The position numbers and the translations under genes were made by a program. Source: Taiwanofungus camphoratus (lineage: Eukaryota; Basidiomycota; Agaricomycetes; Polyporales; Taiwanofungaceae). Taken from it: a stretch of DNA of 64,000 bases. The notes under the pieces were generated by a model. It did no database searches, was not told the origin of the DNA, and worked only from the letters and a program-made list of their open reading frames with translations. Position 1 is the first letter of the stretch; the number at the start of each line of letters is the position of its first letter. The stretch covers positions 2,108,001 through 2,172,000 of the forward strand of contig CP021224.1 of NCBI GenBank assembly GCA_003999685.1. The letters run 5' to 3'. Positions 48,417-61,145 of this stretch are shown piece by piece.

Positions 48417-48737
48417 TCAATTGTGTTTCGAGACGGGACTGCTCATAGATAAGATAAAAGTCAGATCAGCGGTACCACGGACTCGGTCACACGGTGACAC
48501 CACTGAAACTGCGGGAGGAATAAAATTCACACGGGAGACGATGGCGGACATAATTTGATCAGACGTAAAGGAAGAGTGAGCCGAGGCAAAGAACGATTTG
48601 CGACGGCTGTACATTAGGCAAAACATGATGGAATATTCTTGTTGATAGCAACCATTGCGCGACGGCATAATCGCAAGGTATAAGAGCACGTTGTAGTCCG
48701 ACGTGTTCGAGTCTCCCGTATGCCTCCATAATGCCAT
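48417..48737 (-). CDS. Conserved 106-codon ORF of the array unit, copy 1
   Basis: Single-exon frame starting MALWRHTGDSNTSDYNVLLY, with middle FFASAHSSFTSDQIMSAIV and end LSMSSPVSKHN. The second copy at 57,259-57,579 is equally long, with N/D and SP/GF replacements and no indel, so the frame has been kept through the divergence of units 1 and 2. No family recognised. It may be an exon of a larger minus-strand gene. Confidence 0.35.
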   Translation of the reverse strand: MALWRHTGDSNTSDYNVLLYLAIMPSRNGCYQQEYSIMFCLMYSRRKSFFASAHSSFTSDQIMSAIVSRVNFIPPAVSVVSPCDRVRGTADLTFILSMSSPVSKHN

Positions 48738-48899
48738 TTTGAAATGTTATCTAAGCTTGAAAGCCAAGAAGACAACATGGGTATGTGTATCTTTTAACGT
48801 GAAGAGCATGAGCTGATGATGATCACGTTCTCCATAGTTTGCTGAGCGCTTCATGAGTATTTCTGAGTGAAAAGCGGCCAAAACGACAATATATGTACA

Positions 48900-50340
48900 T
48901 ATTGCCGTCCCGTGAGCAGCCCTCTGTGCATTCTCAGCATTGGGCACACAGGAGTGTCCCTGTGAGTATGGTGAGCTTTGAGCTCCCGCCGTTCACGCAG
49001 TCACTACACGGGTCAAAAGCAGGGCCACCGTCACGATATCTGTAGATATCGACGTCCCGCGAGCAGGGGCAGGAGGCATAGCGCGGGGCAGATTTTGTGT
49101 TTCCAACTCTGAGGAGCGTGCCTGTAAGCACAGCGGTCCTCACAAGCTTCGAGCTCTCATGCAGTGATCCTCGCAGTGATCCTCGCGAGCTTCGAGCTCC
49201 CATGCAGTCATCGAGCATGCACCAGCCCTACGTCTACGACGTGGGTGAAATTAAGGCCGCCATTACAAAATCTACATATATCGACGTCCCGCGAGCAGGG
49301 GTAGAAGACCATCTCAAAGACATATTTTTTTCGTCCCGTGAGCAGGAGCGAGAGGTCATAGCGGGCGGCATCATCCCATTTGCTTGTGAGCACCACAGTT
49401 CTCACAAGGCTCAAGTTCTCGTTGAGTGAGTGGTTCAGATCTCAATCGTCGCGCGAAGTTTGCTAATGCGCAATTGGAAGCAGTGCTCACGCAACCTTCA
49501 AACAACACTCCATTGTTCAAAACGAGAGCGTGCCACCAGCAGTACTTACAAGTCCTTCAAAAGGCCAACACACGGGGCCTGTCCTGCCGTGTAAATGGCA
49601 TCTTTCTGTGGAAAACAAGGCTGCGGTGGGGTATGAGCTAACGGAGCACCAACTTGAACCACTTCACCGGAAGGGTGAGTGATTCCGATTCTATCATTGC
49701 GCGAAGTGCACTAACTGTGATTCGAAGCGGCACTTACACAACCTCCAAACGAGTACATCACCGGCACAGGACGTCGAACTGGCGTTCTGCTGCGAAAAAC
49801 CGAGCCGACGAACGAGGCAGCAGGCCCTATTCCGATGCCTGTTCTGCCGTCGTATCAGCACCCACCGGTGAGTGATTGCGATCCCAACCAACCATGATTG
49901 AGGGCAGTACTTACGAGAGCGTGCCACGAGAGCGTGCCAACCCTGCGCTGGGGTTTCAGCCGTTGCGCGTTATCCATGCCAAGGGGGGGCCACCTACTGA
50001 CGAGAAATCCTATCGAGGACGTCTGCGGGTGAGTGATTCCGACCTCCACCGTGATTCAGGGCAGTACTTATGTGAGAGCGCACCACAGGACCTTTGCTGC
50101 GAAAAACGAGAGCGCGCTAACCCCATGCTGGGGTTTCGGTGCACCGGAGCGAATGAGGGCTTGGGCCATCGCGCTGACTTACCCGTGGGGGCACATCATC
50201 TTGTCCCTGTGAAAAAGGGGAAACCACGTGAGTGAACGGAGCCAAAGACTGCTGTGGACTTACCTAGCGCTACCGGGGGCACATCGTCTTGCGTGCCCCG
50301 GAATTGATGAAAACCGAGTGTCCCTGCGGGGAGGGGAAAC
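48900..50340. repeat. Degenerate modules with splice-site-like ends, unit 1
   Basis: Imperfect repeats of about 150-250 bp. The first type begins ATATCGACGTCCCGCGAGCAG (three versions at about 48,900, 49,045 and 49,275). The second type has GTGAGTGATTCCGA at its start, GCAGTACTTACGAGAGCG-like sequence about 50 nt later, and GCTGCGAAAAAC further on (versions at about 49,421, 49,675, 49,870 and 50,030). In unit 1 two of the spacers look like true plus-strand introns with CTAAT/CTAAC branch sites, and the sequence between them reads open: HSIVQNESVPPAVLTSPSKG to LEPLHRK, then NEYITGTGRRTGVLLRKTEP. Whether it is a decayed repetitive gene or non-coding repeat is open. Confidence 0.6.
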
Positions 50341-50344
50341 CATG

Positions 50345-52266
50345 TCAGTCCACATAGCCGAAAAGTGCTCTGATCTTATCTGTTTTTACCCCTAACCTCC
50401 CTGCACACCAATCCCCTTCAACGAACGTAAGCATCCCACGCCCTCGCAACATGCCCTCCTCCACCTCGGCAGGCTCGCTTGTAGACGCCATACAACCAGC
50501 GCCTCCAACCATCAGCCCCAGCCCCAGCCCCAGCCCTACACCTGCGCCCTGCCCACCAGCCAACGTGGAGACAGGCGCGCCGGCTGGGGTGGGTGGGTAC
50601 AGCGAGAACGGCGATGGTGGAGCCAGCGCGGGGGATGGCAGCGCCCGCAGCGCAAGCGTGCGTGGAGGCAACGCGAACGCGACGAGCGTCGGGGACCGCG
50701 GAGACCGTGGTGAACGAGGCGAGCGCGGGGACAAGGGCGACGTGGGCGACGGGTACAACGCCGACAGAGGCGGAGTTGCGCCAGGCCCGCTGGAGATGCC
50801 GCGCGATGAGAAGTACTCGCCCACCTCGGTGCTCTCAACCACCCTCTTGTCCTTCACCACGCCCGCCTGCGCGAAATAGCCTCCGCCGGGCGACCGCACG
50901 CGGATTTGCTCGTCCCCGGCATTGGTGAGAGCAGGCGTGTCGCTCTCGGGCTCTGACGCGACGTCCGTATCTGTCGTGTCCGTCGACATGTCCGTCTCGG
51001 TGTCTGGCTCGGGTTCTGGTTCCGTGTCACTGGGAGATGCGGAGGGGGCCGGAGAGCTGGGCGTGTGCAAGGGCGAGGACGGAGTTGTTGGAGGAGACAT
51101 GGGGATGGTCGAGTGCGAGGCAGCCTCTGGCATGGTCAGCCGCTGACTCTCACACGGCTCCCCAGCACCAGGCACCAGCTCGCCAGCCTCGGGCGCGTCC
51201 ATGAGCCGGACGAACATCATGTTGAGCCGCTGCTTAGGCGGGGGGGCAGGCATGGACTGCGGCTCGGGGAGGCGTGGGGGTGTCTCCTGCACTGGAAGCA
51301 GCGGCAGGAATGCGAATGTACGCGACAGGCGCGACGGCGTGAGTGTCGGCGTCGGGGGAGATGGCGGAGTGGCGTCGGTGGACGAGCCGGACGGTGTGCG
51401 GACGTGAATCTCCGGGATGGGGAGCCGAGTCGGTGATGGTGCGAGCGAAGTAGCGGCCATATCGGGCTGCAATGGCGGAGAACGCGGAGGAGACGGCTCC
51501 GGCTCCGGCTCCGGCTCAGAGGGAGTGTCAAGCAGAGGCAGGAGACGGATGGGGACGGCGTCGAGGTACGGCAGGATGGCCGGATCGACCGCTTCGGGGT
51601 CTGCCCGACGATTCTTCCAGCGCGCGGGCGTGTGCGACGGCTGTGTGGCGAAGCGCGAGTACGGGAACGACGGCGGGTGGCTGGGGGATGGGTCTGGAGG
51701 GGCCGGTGGAAGAGACGTCGTGAATGGCTGGCGTGGCGTGGGGCAGGGAGCCGTGCGGGGAAGACACAGCCGCAGCTGCTTGAGCTCGAGAACGTCCCTG
51801 TAGAGCGACAAGGCGTTAGCGTCCAGCATTAACATTAAGTAACGGCGGAGAAACGGGGACCCTCCGCCAGTGGGATCAGGCACAACCGATGCAGCGCAGG
51901 AACACTGGCTGACAACGGTCATCCATGACGTCGTCCGAGCCCTTGCCCGATTAGGCAACTCTCCCAGTCCTGCGCGCACACGACTGCGCCCGAACGCTGC
52001 GAGACAAAAAAAAAAAGGCACACGCACTGGTAAGACAGCCTCGGCGTTACCGGCGCAGGCGAGCGATCCCACTCGTCTGCCTCGTGCACCTCCTCCAGCG
52101 CCTCCTCCTCGCAGAACGACACCCGCTTCTGCATCCCCATCCCCTCCCGTCCTGGTGGCGGTGGACTGGGCGACCCCCGCCCGCACTCGGACCCACTCGG
52201 CGTCGACGCTTCGCTCACGTCCGGCGTCAGCGGCGGGGTCGTCTTGAGGCAGCTCTTCCGCGGCAT
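50345..52266 (-). CDS. RVSF-motif Ser/Pro-rich protein, array copy 2
   Basis: Exons 52266-52028 and 51797-50345, 563 aa, same structure as copy 1. All length differences from copy 1 inside the coding exons are multiples of three: for example PAPSASPSDTEPEPEP in place of PPPSSVSASDTEP, STEVGEYFSSRGISSG in place of STEYFSPGGIRSG, and one extra SPR in the RSPRSPRSP run. The conserved core reads KRVSFCEEEALEEVHEADEW. After the Gly/Leu run the C-terminus is different from copy 1: ASTSEPAEVEEGMLRGRGML and an end KIRALFGYVD. Confidence 0.72.
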
Positions 52267-53413
52267 CTCGGCGTGTTCGACGCTAGCTGGCAGGTTGGTC
52301 GAGTGGAAGCGCCAGCGTGTGGTGGGTAGAGTGACGGGAGGGCAGGAGAGGGCCAGTCGTAGAGTCGCCTTGTAATGTAGAAAGCAGCTGTCTCACCGAA
52401 AGGGGCCCCGCCGGAAGCAATGCTGCCAAATTATTGGCCTGCCCAGTCACGTGACAGGCCGTCCTTTATCGCGCAGGAAGGATCCGGGATGAGAGAGCGC
52501 CCGCCCGCCACACCGCCGCCCGCTCGCCGCGCGTGACGAGCGCAGGGCCCTAAGACTCTTTGGTGCTGTGTCTACGACTCTGCTGGTGCCCTGCCGACGC
52601 TTGCACGACGAGCGCAACATGCTCAACGACTTTCCAGCTGCTGCTCGGGCGTCGATCGACTCGATCTCAATGGACGCGCGATATTCGCGGTATGACTGCC
52701 CGGCACTTCGCACGCTCAGCGCGCTCTCTGCCAGGACCCTCTCGAGGCGCAACCGCTCTCTCCTCTCGTTCGCATCTCGAGCCGCCCAGCCGCTCACTCA
52801 GTATTCCGACAGCTTGGAGTCCAGTCTGGTAGACGAGACGAGCGCCGAGACTGGGGTGGCAGGTGCGCTTTCCTCGATCCACCACCGGCATCCTGGGCTA
52901 CAGTGCCCGCTGTCCGTGTCGATTTCCGCATACGCTGCGCTTGGTGCGCCCGTGCCATCTCTTCCACGCTGACGTTCGTATGCACGTGCCGTGTGTGCGC
53001 TGTTTCCGATGCCCGTACAACTCATGCTCCGAGCGTAGCATGCGCGCGGTGCGTGAGTTCCACCATGCAGGGCGCGCGCGCTTGCGCCTGTCTTCTCTCT
53101 CCCAGGCTTGTGCTGGTCGGTCGGTCCACTGCACCCTCTGAGCGCCGTGAGCACTCGCCACTCATCACCGGGGGCGTGTTGCTGCGCTGCGCTCACAGCG
53201 CCTCCGCCGATCTCCTCGCTCTCAACGTTCTGGCACTGGCCGCGCCAACGCGCCAGATCCACAATACGACTCGGACTGCCCTCGGCCCCTTGCCGTTCCC
53301 ATCCCCCCACTTCTCACACTCGATCTCCTCTCCGTTTCGCGGAACTCACTCATCTCGCGTGCGCACTCGGGTCGTCGAGAAGCTGCCAGGCACCCAACGC
53401 GACCGGAACGAAC

Positions 53414-53816
53414 ATGCGCGCAGCGCCTCGAGATGCTCGCGCACGCCCCAGGACTCGGGTGCGTATTCAGACCGTCTTCTGGAGCCTTGGGTCTGGACAA
53501 CGACGCTCGCAGGGCGGCGGGATGGGCTTTACTGGTAAGCGTCCTCTTCCATATCGAGTGCTGACAGTGCCCCGCCCACAGACCATTTCATCCCGTCATC
53601 CACGGCTCGCGACTGGCAACCACCTCACACCGAGCACGTTCGCGAACTGCGCGCGCGCGCGCTTCGCCTCGCATCACCCTCGACTCCCGCGCGCAGACGA
53701 TTTCCGGCCTCGCGCAGAGGTATCCGCCTGCGCCTTTCTGGCATGCCGATGACGAGGGGCAGTTGATGCGAATGCCCGGCATGACACGGCCGTGGTTGGG
53801 TGTGTGCCGCTAGGTA
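53414..53816 (+). pseudogene. Copy 2 of the small two-exon ORF, C-terminal part frame-shifted
   Basis: Exon 1 53414-53534, exon 2 from 53582. Frame is conserved across the splice as far as EHVRELRAR, then a 2-bp longer GC run and further small indels move the frame, so the DFHADDFQPRAEYPP block of unit 1 is lost in frame although its bases remain. It may still encode a shorter protein ending MPMTRGS. Classed as pseudogene with doubt. Confidence 0.4.
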
Positions 53817-56800
53817 CGTAACGTCGGTCTTGCTTTCCCTCGGCTCGCTAGGCCTCGCTCTTGGCCGATTTTGACGGTGAGGACTCGTACAGCCGTCTCC
53901 GCCGCCCGCGAGGCACTCGTACTGGCCGTACCGACGCTGCCCGCAGCTGGTCCCCGCTCGCCGTTCCACGTGCGTTTGGCCAGTTGCCTAGCAGCGGCCA
54001 TCCAGCCTGCTCGCGGACTCGATTCGCTTGCGCACAGGGCAGGGTCGAGCTCGTCGCGGTTTCCCATATACAGCCATGGGGAAGCTGCATAGCCGACGCT
54101 GCGCGCTGTATGAGCGGCGAGCACCTCGGCGTGCTCGAGGATTGGGGGGCGGACGGGGATGCGTCTTTCCTCCCCGAATCTCGGCGCTGAACGCGGCGCG
54201 AGTGCCGCAACGCACCGCACCGCACCGCACCACGACCGAAAGTGTAACTACGGTACGGTACTCGGTTATTCTTAATAATACTGCCCCCGCCTCCTCCACG
54301 CTTTTGTGCCCGCCCTGCCAACGGGGCCACTCACGCCACGAGCCCGATGTCTGGGACGTTCTGAACGGCAGTGTGAGTTTAGCGGCGGACCAACTCAAAC
54401 GAACCGGTACGTACCTGTGATGCGCGAAGGGGAGAGATATAACGCGATGAAGGGCGAGCGGTCGATGGTGCTGGTGCCCTCGCCACCGTGACGATCATGC
54501 GACGGCGAGCGCAGTCAAGCCACTCGACCGCATCACGAACGGGGGGGAGCATGGTGGAGGAGCGCTGCAGGTAGGTAGCAGGCATGTCAGTACATAGATT
54601 GGCGGAAATATAGGTACGTTCCCTACCTCATTCATCGACGGTGAACGGCGTGCCTTCACGAGTGGGGCATTGTGAATGCCCAGCGTGACGATATGGCCGT
54701 GGTTGGATGTGCCACTGGGTACGCAACGTCAGCCTTGCTTCCACTCGGCTCTGGCTTGCTGAGCCCTGCTCCTAGCCGATTTCCACGCACACAGCCGTCT
54801 CCAACCACTGTCTCCGACACACTCATGCTGGCCATACCGACGCTACCCGGAGCTGGTCCCCGCTCGCCGTTGCCTAGCAGCGGCTATCCTGCCTGCTCGG
54901 CGACTCGATTCGCCTGCGAACAGCGTAGAGTCGAGCTTGTCGCGGTATCCCACTCAGCCAAGGGGAAGCTGCATAGCCGATGCGAGCACCTCAGTGCGCT
55001 CGAGGAATGGGGGATGGACGGGTTCACCATGCCCGTCTCTCCTCCCCAAATCTCAGCGCTGGGTCCCAGCTAGCCGAGAACGAACGGGCTGCGAGCGCCG
55101 CAACGCACCGCCCAGCGCACACGACCACGTCCAAGAGCGTAACTACGGTACGGTAATCCAACATCTTTATAATACTGCCGCTGCCTCCTCCTTGTCCCTC
55201 CACGCTTTTGCGCCCGCCCTACCAACGGCCAGCGGAGCTATGAGCGCGATGTCTGAATTCAGCGGCGGGCCAACTCAACCGAACCGGTACGTACATGTGA
55301 TGCCCGAAGCAGAGAGATGAAGCGATGGAGAGCGAGGCAAAGGGTGAGCGGTCAATGGCGCTGGCACCCTCACGAATGTGCACAGATGTTCACGGACAGC
55401 GAGCGCAGTCAAACGACTTGACCGCATCGTGAACGGGGCATGGTGAGGCACCAGAGGTAGGCAGCAGGCACGTCAGCACGTAGATCGACGGAAATCAAGG
55501 TATGTTCCCTACCTATCTTCGACGGTGAACGGCGTGCGAAGCGCATGGTGGCGGAAGTGTTGGCATCATCGAGGTAAGCCTGATCGAGAAAAGAGAGGGA
55601 AACCACGGAGACTGAAAAGGTAACGGGAGGAAGAGAGAGAACAGCAGCGAGAACACCCACCGATTTATACCCCCAATCCTCCGCCTCGTCCCCAGTCTGC
55701 TGACCCAACCCTCCATCATCCGCGCATCAATCAGGCGAAATGAATATCCACCGAGGCTACGCGAGAACGGAGGCGAGAGACGAGAGACGAGAAACGCCGC
55801 CCGTCTCACATTCGCTTGCGCAGCGTTCCTGCATGGCTCTCGTAATCCCGCCAGAGGCTACACGGGCGGTGCCCCAGCGATGGTGAGCTGTCCATGCTTG
55901 GGTTGGCACTTGCAGGGATGACGGGTGGAAGTGACTGCTGCATTCTGTAGCGTCAGCGTCGGAAGGGGCAACGGAGAATGGGGTGCGGGAAGGACACACG
56001 GGAGACGAGAATTTGCATGTACGTACCCGATCAGACCAAGCGCAATCGCTAGCGAACCTTCGCTACAAGCGAAATGAGTGGAAGATGTTTCCTCCCGCTG
56101 GAATTTGTCCAATTATGGAGAAACACACCATATCTGTGAAATGAGCACTGCGAGATGAGAGTTCACGCACCCGGAAGGAGAGATGAGTGCATCCATACTC
56201 ACACAGTCGAGATTCCAAAAAGGCTGGAAGCTTCATCCAGGTCTGCAACGACAAACCTTCCGGTGCAGTACAGAGAACTGCGCCACGCCACTGGCACTGC
56301 CTGAAGGATGTTCCAGTGGTGCAGGATTCTATGAAAGGGTAAGAATAGCTGAGACACTTTGGCGAGGATACATCACGCAAAAGTAACGTACCGTTGCGAG
56401 CGCGAACCTTCGCGTACCTCAGCGGTGGCTATTACGCGTGGAAGTTTGTATTTTGAAAATACGAAATGACGCGGCTGGGTAAATTCGCCCGTATCTCGGA
56501 ATCTTTGTGACAGTGATGATGAGTACACGGAGCTCACAAAGGAACAACCTGACAACAATGGGTGTCATGTCAGGAATACTGCTGTCAGTAGGCACAAGGT
56601 CTCGTTGCAATTTATGTTAATGGATGGGGAGCTCTCCGTTGTAGCCTAAATGGAATAAATATCTAGGCAGGAGCACGAAAAACGACAACAAACGAAAATG
56701 AACAGCACGCGCACTTACCTCAATTGTGAAGATCTTGTCCTTCGACTTCGAATATCCGTAACAATAATAAATCACTCACCCTAAGATGGGACTTGAAGTC

Positions 56801-57258
56801 ACGGCAAAGCCAATGAGGGACTCCCGGATGTGACGTGGATCTGGGATCGTCGCTGATTAGATTGCCCCAGAGAGTGCGAGCAAACGAGTGTCAATTCCAG
56901 TTCGTACACCAACGTTCTGCAGTTTCATGCTTGAAATTAGACCAAGGACATGCATACGGCCCCAACTCAGTCAGTAAATTGTAGCACACTGCACACGTGG
57001 GCATATGTAATTCAATAGACCGTTCCATTCCATTCACGTTGCGATTAGTATACAAAGATTTGAGACCAGAGGATCGAGCTTTGTGCGATGGAGAAGGCTC
57101 AATGAAATGCTCGAGATTGACCAATCAGCCTTGTATGCTCACAGACAATTGGATGTACGACTTGAACTTGACATCAGGTTGGTTGTGGGCTGACACTCTG
57201 GGCTGCTAGCACATTCATGAACTCCAGGACATACATTTTTGCAGTTCTACTATGTCAA

Positions 57259-57579
57259 TCAATTGTGTTTCGAGACAAAACCGCTCATAGATAAGATAAA
57301 AGTCAGATCAGCAGTACCACGGACTCGGTCACACGGTGACACCACTGAAACTGCGGGAGGAATAAAATTCACACGGGAGACGATGGCGGACATAATTTGA
57401 TCAGACGTAAAGGAAGAGTGAGCCGAGGCAAAGAACGATTTGCGACGGCTGTACATTAGGCAAAACATGATGGAATATTCTTGTTGATAGCAACCATCGC
57501 GCGACGGCATAATCGCAAGGTATAAGAGCACGTTGTAGTCCGACGTGTTCGAGTCTCCCGTATGCCTCCATAATGCCAT
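57259..57579 (-). CDS. Conserved 106-codon ORF of the array unit, copy 2
   Basis: Same start and stop positions as the unit 1 copy, with few replacements (SRDGCYQQ, LSMSGFVSKHN). No indel between the copies. Function unknown. Confidence 0.35.
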   Translation of the reverse strand: MALWRHTGDSNTSDYNVLLYLAIMPSRDGCYQQEYSIMFCLMYSRRKSFFASAHSSFTSDQIMSAIVSRVNFIPPAVSVVSPCDRVRGTADLTFILSMSGFVSKHN

Positions 57580-57739
57580 TTTGAAATGTTATCTAAGCTC
57601 GAAAGCCAAGAAGACAACATGGGTAGGTGTATCTTTTAACGTGAAGAGCATGAGCTGATGATGATCACGTTCTCCATAGTTTGCTGAGCGCTTCATGAGT
57701 ATTTCTGAGTGAAAAGCGGCCAAAACGACGATATATGTA

Positions 57740-59218
57740 CATATCGCCGTCCCGTGAGCAGCCCTCTGTGTATTCTCAGCATTGGGCACACAGGAGTGTC
57801 CCTGTGAGTATGGTGAGCTTTGAGCTCCCGCCGTTCACGCAGTCACTACACGGGTCAAAAGCAGGGCCACCGTCACGATATCTGTAGATATCGACGTCCC
57901 GCGAGCAGGGGCAGGAGGCATAGCGCGGGGCAGATTTTGTGTTTCCAACTCTGAGGAGCGTGCCTGTAAGCACAGCGGTCCTCACAAGCTTCGAGCTCTC
58001 ATACAGTGATCCTCGCAGTGATCCTCGCGAGCTTCGAGCTCCCATGCAGTCATCGAGCATGCACCAGCCCTATGTCTACGACGTGGGTGAAATTAAGGCC
58101 GCCATTACAAAATCTACATATATCGACGTCCCGCGAGCAGGGGTAGAAGACCATCTCAAAGACATATTTTTTTCGTCCCGTGAGCAGGAGCGAGAGGTCA
58201 TAGCGGGCGGCATCATCCCGTTTGCTTGTGAGCATCACAGTTCTCACAAGGCTCAAGTTCTCATTGGGTGAGTGGTTCGGATCTCAACCGTTGCGCAATT
58301 GTGCTCACGCAACCTCCAAAAACGACGCTCTGTTGTTCAAAACAACAGCGCACCACCAGCAGTACTTACAAGGCCTCGAAATGGCGTATCACCGCAATAA
58401 AAAAAAAAAAGGGCTGACGTACAAGGCCTTTCCTACCCTGTAAATGGCATCTTTCTGTGGAAAACGAGGCTGCGGTGAGGTATGAGCTAACGGAGTACCA
58501 ACTTGAACCACTTCACCGGAAGGGTGAGTGATTCCGATTCTATCATTGTGCGCGAAGTGCACTAACTGTGATTTGAAGCGGCACTTACACAACCTCCAAA
58601 CGAGTACATCACCGGCACAGGACGTCGAACTGGCGTTCTGCTGCGAAAAACCGAGCCGACGAACGAGGCAGCAGGCCCTATTCCGATGCCTGTTCTGCCG
58701 TCGTATCAGCACCCACCGGTGAGTGATTGCGATCCCAACCAACCATGATTGAGGGCAGTACTTACGAGAGCGTGCCACGGGACCCTTGCTGCGAAACACG
58801 AGAGCGTGCCAACCCTGCGCTGGGGTTTCAGCCGTTGCGCGTTATCCATGCCAAGGGGGGGCCACCTACTGACGAGAAATCCTATCGAGGACGTCTGCGG
58901 GTGAGTGATTCCGACCTCCACCGTGATTCAGGGCAGTACTTATGTGAGAGCGCACCACAGGACCTTTGCTGCGAAAAACGAGAGCGCACTAACCCCATGC
59001 TAGGGTTTCAGCTGTCTTTTCTGCGGAGCGAATGAGGGCTTGGGCCATCGCGCTGACTTACCCGTGGGGGCACATCATCTTGTCCCTGTGAAAAGGGGAA
59101 ACCACGTGAGTGAACGGAGCCAAAGACTGCTGTGGACTTACCTAGCGCTACCGGGGGCACATCGTCTTGCGTGCCCCGGAATTGATGAAAAACCGAGTGT
59201 CCCTGCGGGGAGGGGAAA
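57740..59218. repeat. Degenerate modules with splice-site-like ends, unit 2
   Basis: Same array as in unit 1, but the piece corresponding to the first plus-strand intron has lost its branch/acceptor bases near 58,300, and an A-run (12 A) stands at about 58,398-58,409, so the open reading seen in unit 1 is broken here. In exchange, about 30 bp missing from unit 1 are present near 58,779-58,805 (CGGGACCCTTGCTGCGAAAC). Confidence 0.6.
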
Positions 59219-59223
59219 CCATG

Positions 59224-61145
59224 TCAGTCCACATAGCCAAAAAGTGCTCTGATCTTATCTGTTTTTACCCCTAACCTCCCTGCACACCAATCCCCTTCAA
59301 CGAACGTAAGCATCCCACGCCCTCGCAACATGCCCTCCTCCACCTCGGCAGGCTCGCTTGTAGACGCCATACAACCAGCGCCTCCAACCATCAGCCCCAG
59401 CCCCAGCCCCAGCCCTACACCTGCGCCCTGCCCACCAGCCAACGTGGAGACAGGCGCGCCGGCTGGGGTGGGTGGGTACAGCGAGAACGGCGATGGTGGA
59501 GCCAGCGCGGGGGATGGCAGCGCCCGCAGCGCAAGCGTGCGTGGAGGCAACGCGAACGCGACGAGCGTCGGGGACCGCGGAGACCGTGGTGAACGAGGCG
59601 AGCGCGGGGACAAGGGCGACGTGGGCGACGGGTACAACGCCGACAGAGGCGGAGTTGCGCCAGGCCCGCTGGAGATGCCGCGCGATGAGAAGTACTCGCC
59701 CACCTCGGTGCTCTCAACCACCCTCTTGTCCTTCACCACGCCCGCCTGCGCGAAATAGCCTCCGCCGGGCGACCGCACGCGGATTTGCTCGTCCCCGGCA
59801 TTGGTGAGAGCAGGCGTGTCGCTCTCGGGCTCTGACGCGACGTCCGTATCTGTCGTGTCCGTCGACATGTCCGTCTCGGTGTCTGGCTCGGGTTCTGGTT
59901 CCGTGTCACTGGGAGATGCGGAGGGGGCCGGAGAGCTGGGCGTGTGCAAGGGCGAGGACGGAGTTGTTGGAGGAGACATGGGGATGGTCGAGTGCGAGGC
60001 AGCCTCTGGCATGGTCAGCCGCTGACTCTCACACGGCTCCCCAGCACCAGGCACCAGCTCGCCAGCCTCGGGCGCGTCCATGAGCCGGACGAACATCATG
60101 TTGAGCCGCTGCTTAGGCGGGGGGGCAGGCATGGACTGCGGCTCGGGGAGGCGTGGGGGTGTCTCCTGCACTGGAAGCAGCGGCAGGAATGCGAATGTAC
60201 GCGACAGGCGCGACGGCGTGAGTGTCGGCGTCGGGGGAGATGGCGGAGTGGCGTCGGTGGACGAGCCGGACGGTGTGCGGACGTGAATCTCCGGGATGGG
60301 GAGCCGAGTCGGTGATGGTGCGAGCGAAGTAGCGGCCATATCGGGCTGCAATGGCGGAGAACGCGGAGGAGACGGCTCCGGCTCCGGCTCCGGCTCAGAG
60401 GGAGTGTCAAGCAGAGGCAGGAGACGGATGGGGACGGCGTCGAGGTACGGCAGGATGGCCGGATCGACCGCTTCGGGGTCTGCCCGACGATTCTTCCAGC
60501 GCGCGGGCGTGTGCGACGGCTGTGTGGCGAAGCGCGAGTACGGGAACGACGGCGGGTGGCTGGGGGATGGGTCTGGAGGGGCCGGTGGAAGAGACGTCGT
60601 GAATGGCTGGCGTGGCGTGGGGCAGGGAGCCGTGCGGGGAAGACACAGCCGCAGCTGCTTGAGCTCGAGAACGTCCCTGTAGAGCGACAAGGCGTTAGCG
60701 TCCAGCATTAACATTAAGTAACGGCGGAGAAACGGGGACCCTCCGCCAGTGGGATCAGGCACAACCGATGCAGCGCAGGAACACTGGCTGACAACGGTCA
60801 TCCATGACGTCGTCCGAGCCCTTGCCCGATTAGGCAACTCTCCCAGTCCTGCGCGCACACGACTGCGCCCGAACGCTGCGAGACAAAAAAAAAAAGGCAC
60901 ACGCACTGGTAAGACAGCCTCGGCGTTACCGGCGCAGGCGAGCGATCCCACTCGTCTGCCTCGTGCACCTCCTCCAGCGCCTCCTCCTCGCAGAACGACA
61001 CCCGCTTCTGCATCCCCATCCCCTCCCGTCCTGGTGGCGGTGGACTGGGCGACCCCCGCCCGCACTCGGACCCACTCGGCGTCGACGCTTCGCTCACGTC
61101 CGGCGTCAGCGGCGGGGTCGTCTTGAGGCAGCTCTTCCGCGGCAT
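59224..61145 (-). CDS. RVSF-motif Ser/Pro-rich protein, array copy 3
   Basis: Exons 61145-60907 and 60676-59224, 563 aa, the same predicted protein as copy 2. Same intron and same C-terminus. Everything sits exactly 8,879 bp from copy 2. Identity this high means very recent duplication, gene conversion, or an assembly repeat. Confidence 0.72.

Noticed and set aside
48900-50340. CRISPR-like direct repeats
   Set aside because: Modules are long, imperfect and unevenly spaced, in a fungal nuclear context; not a CRISPR array.
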